Origin: an uncultured Lachnospiraceae bacterium
GTDB taxonomy: Bacteria; Bacillota; Clostridia; Lachnospirales; Lachnospiraceae
NCBI GenBank assembly: GCA_910584945.1
Contig: CAJUDY010000050.1
Span: 1-24,412 of the forward strand
Reading direction: 5' to 3'
Length of the DNA stretch: 24,412 nucleotides
Below are positions 7,404 to 15,036 of the stretch, piece after piece. How positions within the stretch are numbered: position 1 is the stretch's first letter; every line of letters starts with the position of its first letter. The translations under genes and the position numbers were made by a program. The notes below the pieces were generated by a model that did no database searches, was not told the DNA's origin, and saw nothing but the letters and a program-made list of their open reading frames with translations.

Positions 7404-7407
7404 AGCT

Positions 7408-8190
7408 TCACCCTCTGTCAATACGAAGGACCGAGCCGATCAGCTTCTTTGTATATGCCTCCTCTGGATGATGGATGATATCCTCTGTCTTTCCGTGCTC
7501 CAAGAGTCGACCCTGATACATAACTGCGATCCTGTCCGCCATATATTCCACCACGCCGATGTTGTGTGTGACGATGACGATGCCGGTATGATAGAGTTCC
7601 CGCATCTTCATCATCTCTTTTACCACCTGGGCCTGTACCGTCACATCCAGCGCGCTGGTGGGTTCGTCGGCAAAGAGAAGATCCGGCTTCAGCGCCATAG
7701 CCATCATGATGCCCACCCGCTGATTCATGCCTCCGGACAGTTCAAAGGGATAACTGTCCAGAATCCGGTCCCCGTCATTCAGACGCATCTTTTCAAAAAG
7801 CTCCAGCGCCCGGTCCCGCACTTCTTCCCGGCTCACCTTCTCATGCTGAGAGATACTCTCGTAGAGCTGATCTCCGATACTGCGGATCGGACATAATGAC
7901 GCACCGGTATTCTGAAAGATCATACCCATGGCCGGCCCTCTCATCTTCCGGATCTCGTCCGCGCCGGCGTCGATGACATTCTGTCCTTTATAATAAATAT
8001 CACCTCTGGTCACGGCTCCGGAGTTCCCCAGAAGACCCATGGCCGCCTTGATGATCGTACTCTTGCCGCTTCCGGACTCTCCGACGATTCCCAGAATCTC
8101 GCCCGGCTCCAATTGAAGAGACACGTCATGCACTACCGCTCTTCCGTTGTAACTTACTTCCACATGCTGTACATCCAGTAATGGTGTCAT
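7408..8190 (-). CDS. ABC importer ATPase (NikD/OppD/DppD type)
   Basis: This is a 260-residue ATPase subunit. Walker A is GESGSGKST, the Q-loop is MIFQNTGASLCPIRSIGDQ, the signature is LSGGMNQRVGIMMAMAL, and Walker B is LLFADEPTSALD followed by VTVQAQVV. The switch region reads IVTHNIGVV, with asparagine after the histidine where aspartate is usual. The oligopeptide-type C-terminal element (HPEEAYTKKLIGSV) is present. An upstream open extension to 8247 overlaps the permease gene; the ATG at 8190 with GGGAGG seven bases before it gives MTPLLDVQHVEVSY and is preferred. It sits four bases after the permease stop. Confidence 0.92.
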   Translation of the reverse strand: MTPLLDVQHVEVSYNGRAVVHDVSLQLEPGEILGIVGESGSGKSTIIKAAMGLLGNSGAVTRGDIYYKGQNVIDAGADEIRKMRGPAMGMIFQNTGASLCPIRSIGDQLYESISQHEKVSREEVRDRALELFEKMRLNDGDRILDSYPFELSGGMNQRVGIMMAMALKPDLLFADEPTSALDVTVQAQVVKEMMKMRELYHTGIVIVTHNIGVVEYMADRIAVMYQGRLLEHGKTEDIIHHPEEAYTKKLIGSVLRIDRG

Positions 8191-8194
8191 ACGC

Positions 8195-9055
8195 TTACCT
8201 CCCCTTCTGCCGGGGATCAAGAAGGTCCCGCACGGTATCTCCTGCAAGATTAAAGATCATGACCGTCAGAAAAATAGCTGCGCCAGGCGCCAGGATGACC
8301 CAGGGCGAAGTCTGCAGCATGCTCCGTCCGTTGCTCATCATGGAACCCCACTCTGCCGTGGGCGGCGTCGCCCCCAGTCCAAGGAAAGACAGTCCGGCGA
8401 TCTCCATGATCATGGTCCCGATATCCAGTACAGCTGTCACAACGACGGGACCGGCGATGTTCGGCACGATATGTTTGAGAATCATTTTCCAGGTTCCCGA
8501 GCCGGACAGCTTCGCCGCCGCCATATAGGGCATGCTCTTGATCGTCATGACCTGACTTCTGGCGATTCTGGCGTATTTGGGCCAGGAAATACAGGCCAGC
8601 GCCACCACCGCGTTCAAGATGCCTCCGCTCATGACGCTGGCCACCGCGATGGCAAACACCATGCCCGGAAACGCCAGGAAGATGTCCGACACTCTCATCA
8701 GAAAAGAATCCAGTTTCCCGCCGTGATAGCCGCAGAAAATCCCTACCGCACTGCCGATCACCGTAATGATCACGACCAGCAGAAGGGCGGAAAAGATCGT
8801 GGACTGCGATCCCATGATTACCCGGGACAGCATGTCTCTTCCATAACGATCCGTACCCAGAAGATGCGCCCCGCCCGGCGGCAGCAGCGCGCTTCCAAGA
8901 TCCTGTTCATAGGGATCACAGGGAACCAGATACGGCGCGAACGCCGCCATCAGAACCACTCCCACAGCCAGCGCACCGAAGACGATCATCTTTAATTTTG
9001 TATGGTCTTTTACAATCTTCTGTTTACGTATTGTAATCTTCTGTTCCTCCGCCAT
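8195..9055 (-). CDS. ABC importer permease (NikC/DppC/OppC type)
   Basis: This is a 286-residue inner-membrane permease of the DppC family. It has a cytoplasmic N-terminus and a first helix (MIVFGALAVGVVLMAAFAPY), then the family marker HLLGTDRYGRDMLSRVIMGS, several hydrophobic segments, and the EAA-loop region reading MPYMAAAKLSGSGTWKMI followed by HIVPN. It ends with GLGATPPTAEWGSMM and a final helix before the C-terminal RDLLDPRQ. The frame extends to 9076, but the ATG at 9055 has AGGAGG nine bases upstream and lies one base after the stop of the partner permease, indicating tight coupling. It should pair with the 9057-10001 product to form the pore. Confidence 0.92.
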   Translation of the reverse strand: MAEEQKITIRKQKIVKDHTKLKMIVFGALAVGVVLMAAFAPYLVPCDPYEQDLGSALLPPGGAHLLGTDRYGRDMLSRVIMGSQSTIFSALLLVVIITVIGSAVGIFCGYHGGKLDSFLMRVSDIFLAFPGMVFAIAVASVMSGGILNAVVALACISWPKYARIARSQVMTIKSMPYMAAAKLSGSGTWKMILKHIVPNIAGPVVVTAVLDIGTMIMEIAGLSFLGLGATPPTAEWGSMMSNGRSMLQTSPWVILAPGAAIFLTVMIFNLAGDTVRDLLDPRQKGR

Positions 9056-9056
9056 A

Positions 9057-10001
9057 TCACGCATCCTCCTCACCAAGCCGAATCCGCGGATCCAGATAAT
9101 GATAGATGATATCTGTCACAAGGTTCACACCCACATAGATGATCGCCATCCAGATCACGTATACCTGAATCACCGGATAGTCCCGCATGGTGATGGCGTC
9201 CACCACCATCTTTCCTACGCCGTCCCACATAAAAATAGATTCCACGATAGCCGTACCGCCCAGCAGCGAACCGATGGACAGCGCCAACAGCGTCACGATC
9301 GTCAGCATGGATGCCCGCAGTACGCTGAAGTAAAGGATTCGTTTCTCTCCAACTCCCCTCGCCCTGGCACCCTGCACATAATCTTTGTTCAACTCCTCCA
9401 GCACCGTCGCCCGCACCTGCCTGGTGTACTTGGACGCCATGGACAGCGCCAGTGTCAGTGTCGGCAGGATCACACTCTTCCAGCCTGCGTTGTTTCCCAT
9501 GACCGGAAGCAGACTAAGCTTCAGCGAGAAAACATAGATCAGAAGCAGCGACACAAAAAAATTCGGCAGTGAATTGCCGATAAAACTGAAAAAACGAATG
9601 ATATAATCCGTAATTCTGTTCTGCTTTACCGCTGAAAGAATTCCCAAAGGAATCGATAAAAGAACCGTCAGTAGAATCGACGTGATCGTCAGATAGATCG
9701 TCGCCGGCAGCTTCGATACAAATGTGGCAAATACCGGCTGCCCGGATACGAAAGACTCCCCCATATCTCCCCGGATGGTCTTCCCAAGCCAGATCACATA
9801 CTGCTGCAAGATTGGCTTATCCAGTCCCAACTCTGCCCGGAGCGCATCCTTCTCTTCTTCCGACAGGGCTCCGCCGGTGTTGTTCTCCATCACATCAATG
9901 ACGTCTGCGGTTCCCGTATTCATCAAAAGGAAGGACAACAGCGTGATCCCAAAAAGGATCGGGATTAACTGGAGAAGCCGTCTTGTTATGTACTTTTTCA
10001 T
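9057..10001 (-). CDS. ABC importer permease (NikB/DppB/OppB type)
   Basis: This 314-residue permease opens with MKKYITRRLLQLIPILFGIT, a typical DppB/NikB start. It has the periplasmic insert ALRAELGLDKPILQQYVIWL, the GDMGESFVSGQPV block, later helices, the loop NKDYVQGARARGVGEKRILY (EAA-type contact with the ATPase), and the ending IIYHYLDPRIRLGE. It is the first transport gene, 134 bases after the upstream methyltransferase stop. That gap carries its own promoter, so it need not depend on read-through. The ATG at 10001 has a very strong GAGGAGGAGAGG ribosome site. Confidence 0.93.
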   Translation of the reverse strand: MKKYITRRLLQLIPILFGITLLSFLLMNTGTADVIDVMENNTGGALSEEEKDALRAELGLDKPILQQYVIWLGKTIRGDMGESFVSGQPVFATFVSKLPATIYLTITSILLTVLLSIPLGILSAVKQNRITDYIIRFFSFIGNSLPNFFVSLLLIYVFSLKLSLLPVMGNNAGWKSVILPTLTLALSMASKYTRQVRATVLEELNKDYVQGARARGVGEKRILYFSVLRASMLTIVTLLALSIGSLLGGTAIVESIFMWDGVGKMVVDAITMRDYPVIQVYVIWMAIIYVGVNLVTDIIYHYLDPRIRLGEEDA

Positions 10002-10037
10002 TCCTCTCCTCCTCAGCGTTTCTATTTTCCACAGAAT

Positions 10038-10115
10038 ATTTTACAAAAATATGGAATGGCGTACAACCCCGCAGGGGGGATATACATCCATTCCATTTTC
10101 ATATGATTTCATTCC
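10038..10115 (-). promoter_or_regulatory. Promoter and composite operator of the importer genes
   Basis: On the minus strand, TTGTAC (10061-10066), a 17-base spacer and TAAAAT (10038-10043) form the promoter. A C-tract box, ATCCCCCCTGCGGGG, abuts the -35 (through 10081). Two GGAAT boxes lie upstream, at 10090-10094 and 10111-10115, exactly 21 bases apart, and an inverted one lies in the spacer at 10053-10057. The same arrangement occurs in front of lysR. Confidence 0.75.
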
Positions 10116-10135
10116 GTTTTGTTATGTCTGGAGCA

Positions 10136-10960
10136 TTACTGCTCTGCACTTTTTACAAGCTCCAGCGCCTGAGCAAACTCCTCTTTATTCTTCTGTGCAC
10201 AGATCATAAAAAGAGGCGTCGCTTGTTCATGGACTTTTTCTTCCTCGTCCCATACCAGGTCTCCTGCATTTGGAAGCACCTTGATCACATCCATTCCCAC
10301 CGCTTTTAGAGTCGTCTCATCCCACTCCGGCCGATGTTTCCTCGACAGCGGAAGTGTTCTGGCAAGTTCTTCCAGAAACTGTGCTTTCTGGCTGCCGATT
10401 TTATCATGTACCGCATGAGGATAGAGTCTGTGATAGTTCGCATGGGCGACGTCGTGACGCGCCTTTTGTTCTTCGTCAAAAAGATAGAGATACCAGTTGG
10501 CGTCAAAGTAGACCATGCGGCCTCCGGGTACCAAGACACGCTGCCATTCGCAGAGCGCAGCCTTCGGTTTTTCCAGATTCCACAGTACATTTCTGGATAT
10601 CACCAGATCAAAGCTTCCGTCCGCAAAAGGCAGATGTTCCCCGTCGTACAGGATAAACTCCGCCTCCGCCCCGTACGCTTCGGCATTTTCCCGGGCATAT
10701 GCAAGCATCTCTTCGGTCACATCCACTGCGCTTACCTGATGTCCCGCCAGCGCCAGATTGATCGCAAAAAAACCCGGACCGGTCCCCACGTCAAGAATCC
10801 GCATGGATTTTTTCGGCGGCGCATACTGCAGGATCAGCTGCCTCCACGCCTCCTTTTTCCAGTTATTCAGTTCTTCGATGTTCTGCCTGGAATAGCTCTC
10901 GGAACGGACTCCCCAGTAAGATTTCAAACCGTCCAGAACATGCTCCTGTCTGTGCTCCAT
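10136..10960 (-). CDS. SAM-dependent class I methyltransferase (proximal copy)
   Basis: This 274-residue Rossmann-fold methyltransferase has motif I ILDVGTGPGFF at about 55-65, VSAVDVTEEML at the end of strand 2, and DLVISRNVLWNLEKPK for the motif IV area. It is a paralog of the 4193-4975 product, sharing FDANWY and the TPxFxICA-x-K ending, but has a longer middle around YHRLYPHAVHDKIGS. It is the first gene of the importer block and has its own promoter with the shared C-tract box. The ATG at 10960 follows AGGGGG. The substrate is unknown. Two related but diverged enzymes bracketing one importer suggest either sequential methylations or two related substrates; this is inference. Confidence 0.9.
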   Translation of the reverse strand: MEHRQEHVLDGLKSYWGVRSESYSRQNIEELNNWKKEAWRQLILQYAPPKKSMRILDVGTGPGFFAINLALAGHQVSAVDVTEEMLAYARENAEAYGAEAEFILYDGEHLPFADGSFDLVISRNVLWNLEKPKAALCEWQRVLVPGGRMVYFDANWYLYLFDEEQKARHDVAHANYHRLYPHAVHDKIGSQKAQFLEELARTLPLSRKHRPEWDETTLKAVGMDVIKVLPNAGDLVWDEEEKVHEQATPLFMICAQKNKEEFAQALELVKSAEQ

Positions 10961-10991
10961 CTTTCCAGCCCCCTGTTCTTTTTCTGTTCCG

Positions 10992-11035
10992 AAGATACCA
11001 TATTTGCATCAAATACACAAGCCGGGTGGGGGGAT
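10992..11035 (-). promoter_or_regulatory. Promoter and C-tract box of the proximal methyltransferase gene
   Basis: On the minus strand, TTGTGT (11015-11020), a 17-base spacer and TATCTT (10992-10997) form the promoter. The 20-base box ATCCCCCCACCCGGCTTGTG (11016-11035) overlaps the -35 and is identical, base for base, to the box in front of lysR. The GGAAT boxes seen at the other two promoters are absent here; the lysR terminator occupies that position. Confidence 0.7.
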
Positions 11036-11040
11036 ATTTT

Positions 11041-11082
11041 CAAATCATAAAAATCTGCCCACAGGCAGATCTTTATGATTTG
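11041..11082 (-). terminator. Terminator of lysR
   Basis: A long interrupted hairpin: CAAATCATAAA with its partner TTTATGATTTG outside, ATCTGCC with GGCAGAT inside, and loop CACA. On the minus strand the GC core is followed by TTTTTATGATTT. It lies 24 bases past the lysR stop and just upstream of the methyltransferase promoter, insulating the two units. Confidence 0.75.
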
Positions 11083-11105
11083 ATAGCGTATTTATATTAG
11101 GATTT

Positions 11106-12044
11106 TTATATAGGAGCATCGTTAAGTTTTGATCTGATTAAATGCATCTCCACATACTCCAGAAACTGTCTGACCAGCCGGCCGGGCGTCTCTTCCCGCC
11201 GCAGCACGTATCCGAAGAGCACCGGCTCCTCTTCGCCGTAAAGCGAGAGGCCAGGATACCCCCGCGACTCTTCTTCCGGCCCCAGATACGCTCCGCTGAT
11301 ATTGCCAAGATCCGTGTTCTGCAAAAGATCGTTCATTACATAGTCGCTGTTGGTGATCACCGCCACCTGTTCCTTCCTCCCGTCTCCCCTCTCCTGACGA
11401 AACAGATCCCAGTAGTGATCCAACGTAAATTCATCTTCATAACACTGTACCAGACGGATGGCTTCGGCGGGCATTTCTTCTATTGAATGCTTTTTTCCCA
11501 GCGGATTGTGTCCGCCGAAGTAGAGCATCGCTTTTAATCGCCGAAGTTCGGTGAATTCCAGGTGATATTTTTCCAACTTATACTGGAAGGACTGCATCTG
11601 CGATTCCATCATATGGACAAATCCCACGTCGGACAGCCCGCTCCCCAGGCGCCGGATCACATCCTCCGTGCTGGCGGTCATGATCCGAAAATGAACGTTC
11701 TGCTCTTTGTGAAGCTGATAGAACTCCGTGAAGCGCGCCGACATCCAGGAACTGGGATTGCAGGCGATGGAAAGCTCATCTCCCTCATCCATCCGGGCAT
11801 ACGCCGTGAGCCGTTTCACCTGCTCCACCGCCTGACAAGCGTACTCGTACACTTTCTGTCCTTTACGAGTCAATCGAATTCCCCGGCTTCCCCGTTCAAA
11901 AAGCGGAAAGCCAAGTTCCGCTTCCAAGGACCGAATAATTTTACTCACGTTTGGTTGTGTTGTATACAGTACATCCGCAGCCTTGCTGAAAGACCGAAGA
12001 TCCGCGCATACTACCAGATATTGAAGCTGCTTTGTCTCAATCAT
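11106..12044 (-). CDS. LysR-family transcriptional regulator
   Basis: A 312-residue regulator with an N-terminal winged helix-turn-helix: MIETKQLQYLVVCADLRSFS, then KAADVLYTTQPNVSKIIRSLE and LFERGSRGIRLTRKG. The remainder (about 85-300) is the periplasmic-binding-protein-like effector domain. The frame opens at 12077, but that ATG would leave a very short leader and has a poor ribosome site. The ATG at 12044, with AGGG ten bases upstream, gives the standard LysR start. Its promoter carries the same C-tract and GGAAT boxes as the importer promoter, suggesting autoregulation and control of the importer/methyltransferase genes. It could also be a target of another factor, such as the divergent MarR protein. 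The effector is unknown. Confidence 0.9.
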   Translation of the reverse strand: MIETKQLQYLVVCADLRSFSKAADVLYTTQPNVSKIIRSLEAELGFPLFERGSRGIRLTRKGQKVYEYACQAVEQVKRLTAYARMDEGDELSIACNPSSWMSARFTEFYQLHKEQNVHFRIMTASTEDVIRRLGSGLSDVGFVHMMESQMQSFQYKLEKYHLEFTELRRLKAMLYFGGHNPLGKKHSIEEMPAEAIRLVQCYEDEFTLDHYWDLFRQERGDGRKEQVAVITNSDYVMNDLLQNTDLGNISGAYLGPEEESRGYPGLSLYGEEEPVLFGYVLRREETPGRLVRQFLEYVEMHLIRSKLNDAPI

Positions 12045-12100
12045 AGGCACTGTTCCCTGCGATACAGATTCCGGCATCTGTTCTTTTCTTATCTGTTAAA

Positions 12101-12178
12101 ATTATAACGGATTCCGGAATCGCTCACAAGCCGGGTGGGGGGATCTTTTCGTATTCCATTTTATTATGTTGGGATTCC
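12101..12178 (-). promoter_or_regulatory. Promoter and composite operator of lysR
   Basis: On the minus strand, TTGTGA (12124-12129), a 17-base spacer and a perfect TATAAT (12101-12106) form the promoter. The C-tract box occupies 12125-12144. GGAAT boxes lie at 12153-12157 and 12174-12178 (21-base period), with an inverted copy in the spacer at 12116-12120. All offsets equal those at 10038-10115. Confidence 0.8.
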
Positions 12179-12216
12179 AATTTGTGATAAGGAATCATCC
12201 TGTAAGAATATAAATC

Positions 12217-12245
12217 TTGACTTCTCCCTTCTTCTGTTTTATAAT
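12217..12245 (+). promoter_or_regulatory. Promoter of the MarR/TauE operon
   Basis: TTGACT (12217-12222), a 17-base spacer and a perfect TATAAT (12240-12245) give a strong SigA-type promoter divergent from lysR. A near-palindrome ATTCC-N12-GGAAT (12174-12195) lies about 20 bases upstream of the -35, so the GGAAT-box regulator could act in both directions. Confidence 0.8.
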
Positions 12246-12298
12246 GTTCGCCAAAGAACAGTTCTTCAAGAAACCTTTTTGATACAGGAGTATTCACC

Positions 12299-12733
12299 AT
12301 GCAGTCACAATTTATCAATCAGCAGCTTCTGGGAAATGTCATCTATGAGGAATGCTTAAGCGCCGCCTGCTCAAAGCATCAGTTGATCAAGACAGAGATG
12401 GACATTCTTCTTTTTCTGCACAACAATCCCGGATATGACACGGCAACCGATATCGTCAGGCTCCGGCATCTGTCCAAGTCCCATGTGTCCAAGTCCATTC
12501 AGTCTTTAAAAGAGCGGGGATATCTCACCACCTTTTTTGAGGGAAACAACCGGCGGACCGTTCATCTGAAGCTCTGCACTGCCGCAGACGACGCCATCGC
12601 AGACGGACTGATAGCGCAGAATCGATTCGCGGAGATTCTTGTTGCGGATTTTACAATAGAAGAAAAAGAACAGTTTCTGAAATACCTGTCAAGGATCACA
12701 GGCAATCTGCAGGCTTACATTCAGAACCGATAG
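12299..12733 (+). CDS. MarR-family transcriptional regulator
   Basis: A 144-residue protein with a MarR-type winged helix: KTEMDILLFLHNNPGYDTAT, then DIVRLRHLSKSHVSKSIQSL as the recognition helix area, KERGYLTTFFEGNNRRTVHL as the wing, and amphipathic helices at both ends for dimerisation. The ATG at 12299 has AGGAG eight bases upstream. It lies 19 bases before the TauE/SafE gene and is co-directional with it, so it most likely controls that operon and itself. Its intergenic region is shared with lysR, so cross-control of the importer block is possible. The ligand is unknown. Confidence 0.85.
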   Translation: MQSQFINQQLLGNVIYEECLSAACSKHQLIKTEMDILLFLHNNPGYDTATDIVRLRHLSKSHVSKSIQSLKERGYLTTFFEGNNRRTVHLKLCTAADDAIADGLIAQNRFAEILVADFTIEEKEQFLKYLSRITGNLQAYIQNR

Positions 12734-12752
12734 ATAGAAACCGGAGGTCGTT

Positions 12753-13529
12753 ATGGAAGTATGTTATAAATTTGTCATCTGTTTTCTCGCGGGCATCGGC
12801 GCCGGGCTGGGAACCGGCTTCGCGGGCATGAGCGCCGCGGCGGTGATCAGCCCCATGCTGATCACGTTTCTTCACATGGAACCCTATCATGCCGTAGGGA
12901 TCGCGCTGGCCAGCGACGTGCTTGCCAGCGCGGTCAGCGCTTACACTTATGGAAAAAATAAAAATCTGGATATCAAAAACGGCGTCCCCATGATGCTTTC
13001 CGTCCTCGCCTTTACTGTGGTGGGAAGCTGGGTGTCCAGCCTGGTCCCGGGTTCCGCCATGGGCAGCTTTTCTGTCTTCATGACCTTGCTTTTGGGCATC
13101 AAATTCATCGTAAAACCGGTGATGACCACCAGGGAAACCATGGAGGCCGCCGATCCGAAGAAACGGCTCATCCAGTCCGTCTTCAGCGGTATTGGCATCG
13201 GCTTTATCTGCGGTTTTGTCGGCGCCGGCGGCGGGATGATGATGCTTCTGATCCTGACCTCCGTCCTCGGCTTTGAACTGAAGACTGCCGTAGGGACCAG
13301 TGTCTTTATCATGACTTTTACTGCTTTCACGGGAGCTGCCAGCCACTTTTCCATCGGCGGCGCCCCGGATCTTGTAAGCCTTGTCTTCTGTGTTGCCTCC
13401 ACCCTTCTGTGGGCGCGGATCGCCGCAAGATTCGCCAACCGCGCCGCGCCGGCCACCCTGAACCGGGCCACCGGCGTGGTGCTGGTCATCTTAGGCGTGC
13501 TGATTTTAGGCTTCCATGCCCTGTCCTGA
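12753..13529 (+). CDS. TauE/SafE-family membrane exporter
   Basis: A 258-residue membrane protein with about eight hydrophobic segments and the two glycine-rich repeats of the family: FLAGIGAGLGTGFAGMSAAA near 10-29 and GIGIGFICGFVGAGGGMMML near 147-166. The family (PF01925) moves sulfite, sulfonates, sulfoacetate or other small organic anions; substrates of most members are unproven. It follows MarR by 19 bases with an AGGTCG-like ribosome site (ACCGGAGGTCGTT). The two genes form a simple regulator/exporter pair. The gene ends eight bases from the convergent ABC-2 permease gene. Confidence 0.87.
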   Translation: MEVCYKFVICFLAGIGAGLGTGFAGMSAAAVISPMLITFLHMEPYHAVGIALASDVLASAVSAYTYGKNKNLDIKNGVPMMLSVLAFTVVGSWVSSLVPGSAMGSFSVFMTLLLGIKFIVKPVMTTRETMEAADPKKRLIQSVFSGIGIGFICGFVGAGGGMMMLLILTSVLGFELKTAVGTSVFIMTFTAFTGAASHFSIGGAPDLVSLVFCVASTLLWARIAARFANRAAPATLNRATGVVLVILGVLILGFHALS

Positions 13530-13552
13530 TCCCGGAATCAGAATTCTTTTTT
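13526..13552 (+). terminator. Possible terminator of the MarR/TauE operon
   Basis: A short stem CTGAT/ATCAG with loop CCCGGA (13526-13541) overlaps the stop region of the exporter gene and is followed by AATTC and six T residues. The stem is weak, and the T tract lies inside the 3' end of the convergent gene. Confidence 0.45.
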
Positions 13553-14188
13553 CTGGATGAACCAGGAAGAAATCCGATAGGAAGCTGTCCAGATCAGAAG
13601 GCACGCCACCGCCAGCCAGAGCAGAAACATCGCCGGATTCGACTCTATCGGCGCAACGATTCTCTGCAGCACCGGAAGGGCAATTTTTCCAGCTGCAAAG
13701 AATGCGATCACAAAAACCGCCACTCCGGTAAAGGCGATATTCCTCCCTTTTTCCGACCCGTATCTGACCAGAGACGGAAGCATCAGGCCCACATAAGAGA
13801 GGCAGATCAGAAGATAGACGGGATCAAAAAACAGCGTCTCCAGATATTCTTCCATAGAGAACCGGAGCTGGAAAAACACCATGCGAAGCAGGACTCCCGC
13901 CAGCCATCCTCCAAAAACCAGAAGAAAGCTGAACAGATATTTTTCCTTCACATAATCCTGTCTGCCGGAAGGCAGGGCCATCAGGAAAGCCATCCCGTTG
14001 TCATACTCATCGTAACTGAAGCTGCTGAACGAAAACATGGAGAGCATAAAGGTCACATAACTGGTGACAAAAGAAGACATGTTTTTCGATCCTGCCAGCG
14101 ACATGGCGCATACCAGAAGAATCGCGACCACAAAATAGCGTCCCTGGCGTTTCAATACTTTCCAGTCTTTGATCAATAATCCTGTCAT
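13538..14188 (-). CDS. ABC-2 type permease
   Basis: This 216-residue membrane protein begins MTGLLIKDWKVLKRQGRYF, the usual cytoplasmic start of ABC-2 permeases (PF13346-like). About six hydrophobic segments follow, with the characteristic SYDEYDNGMAFLMALPSGRQ and DYVKEKYLFSFLL loop after the second or third. It overlaps the ATPase gene by an ATGA, indicating translational coupling. With the ATPase and GntR regulator it forms a Ytr/Bcr-like export unit, often linked to cell-envelope antibiotic stress. The actual substrate is unknown. Confidence 0.85.
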   Translation of the reverse strand: MTGLLIKDWKVLKRQGRYFVVAILLVCAMSLAGSKNMSSFVTSYVTFMLSMFSFSSFSYDEYDNGMAFLMALPSGRQDYVKEKYLFSFLLVFGGWLAGVLLRMVFFQLRFSMEEYLETLFFDPVYLLICLSYVGLMLPSLVRYGSEKGRNIAFTGVAVFVIAFFAAGKIALPVLQRIVAPIESNPAMFLLWLAVACLLIWTASYRISSWFIQKKEF

Positions 14189-15036
14189 ATTGCTTCCCCC
14201 CTGATCATCATCGTCATTACTTCGTCGATAGAGCCCTTTTCCATGGTAAGTTCCGGCGCATTTTCCAGATAAAACCGCTTCTGATTCGTCAAAAGACGGT
14301 AGCCGAAGGACTCCCGCTTCCTGCGCAGCAGACGGGATCGGTCCATGGTCTGATATTGCTCTTCGGTCACTTTCAGAAGTCCATAATCCCCAAGCAGAAC
14401 ATCGGTCTCCTCATGCAGGAGAATCTGCCCTTGGTTAATCAGATAGAGATCATCGCACAGTCCTTCCAGATCGCTGGAAATATGGGAACTGATCAGGATC
14501 GACCGGTCCCCGGGGATCATGTATTCCCGCAAAAGATCCAGAATCTCCTCCCGGGCCAGGACGTCAAGCCCCGCTGTCGGCTCATCCAGGATCAACAGCC
14601 TCGCCTCGTGGGACAGAGCCATCAGAATCTTCAGCTTGGCTTTCATGCCAGTGGATAGTTCTTTGATCTTCTTTTCCCTGGCAAGTCCGAAATCCTGACA
14701 TTTATTCAAAAATTTCTGTCGGTCAAATTTTCTGTACAGACGGCCCAAAACCGGCAGGATATCCTCGATGGAAAGATATCCGGTAAAGCAGGAATCCGAC
14801 AATACCACTCCGATGTCTTCCTTTTCCTCCCTGCTAAGCCCTTCGACTGGCTTTCCAAGCAGTTCGATCCTGCCCTTCTCCGGAAAGATCAGTCCCAGCA
14901 GCGCTTTGAACGTCGTACTTTTTCCGGCTCCGTTGGGACCGATCAGAGCCGTCACACTCCCCTCGGGCACTTCCATGGTACAGTCCAGATGGAATCCGGA
15001 ATACTGCTTTTCCACATGATCTAATTTAATCAGCAT
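14185..15036 (-). CDS. ABC transporter ATPase (YtrB-like, paired with ABC-2 permease)
   Basis: This is a 283-residue ATPase. Walker A is GPNGAGKST, the Q-loop area reads DIGVVLSDSCF, and the signature is degenerate (ELSTGMKAKLKILMAL in place of LSGGQ). Walker B is LLILDEPTAGLD and the switch is LISSHISSDL. A 70-residue C-terminal extension follows, usual in this exporter class. The frame can begin at a GTG at 15039, but the ATG at 15036 has GGAGG seven bases upstream and overlaps the GntR stop by one base. The gene is in the middle of a three-gene operon. Confidence 0.88.
   Translation of the reverse strand: MLIKLDHVEKQYSGFHLDCTMEVPEGSVTALIGPNGAGKSTTFKALLGLIFPEKGRIELLGKPVEGLSREEKEDIGVVLSDSCFTGYLSIEDILPVLGRLYRKFDRQKFLNKCQDFGLAREKKIKELSTGMKAKLKILMALSHEARLLILDEPTAGLDVLAREEILDLLREYMIPGDRSILISSHISSDLEGLCDDLYLINQGQILLHEETDVLLGDYGLLKVTEEQYQTMDRSRLLRRKRESFGYRLLTNQKRFYLENAPELTMEKGSIDEVMTMMIRGEAI

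Noticed and set aside
10021..10135. NiCo or cobalamin riboswitch between the methyltransferase and permease genes
   Set aside because: The region is only 134 bases and is accounted for by promoter and operator boxes; no conserved riboswitch core was seen.
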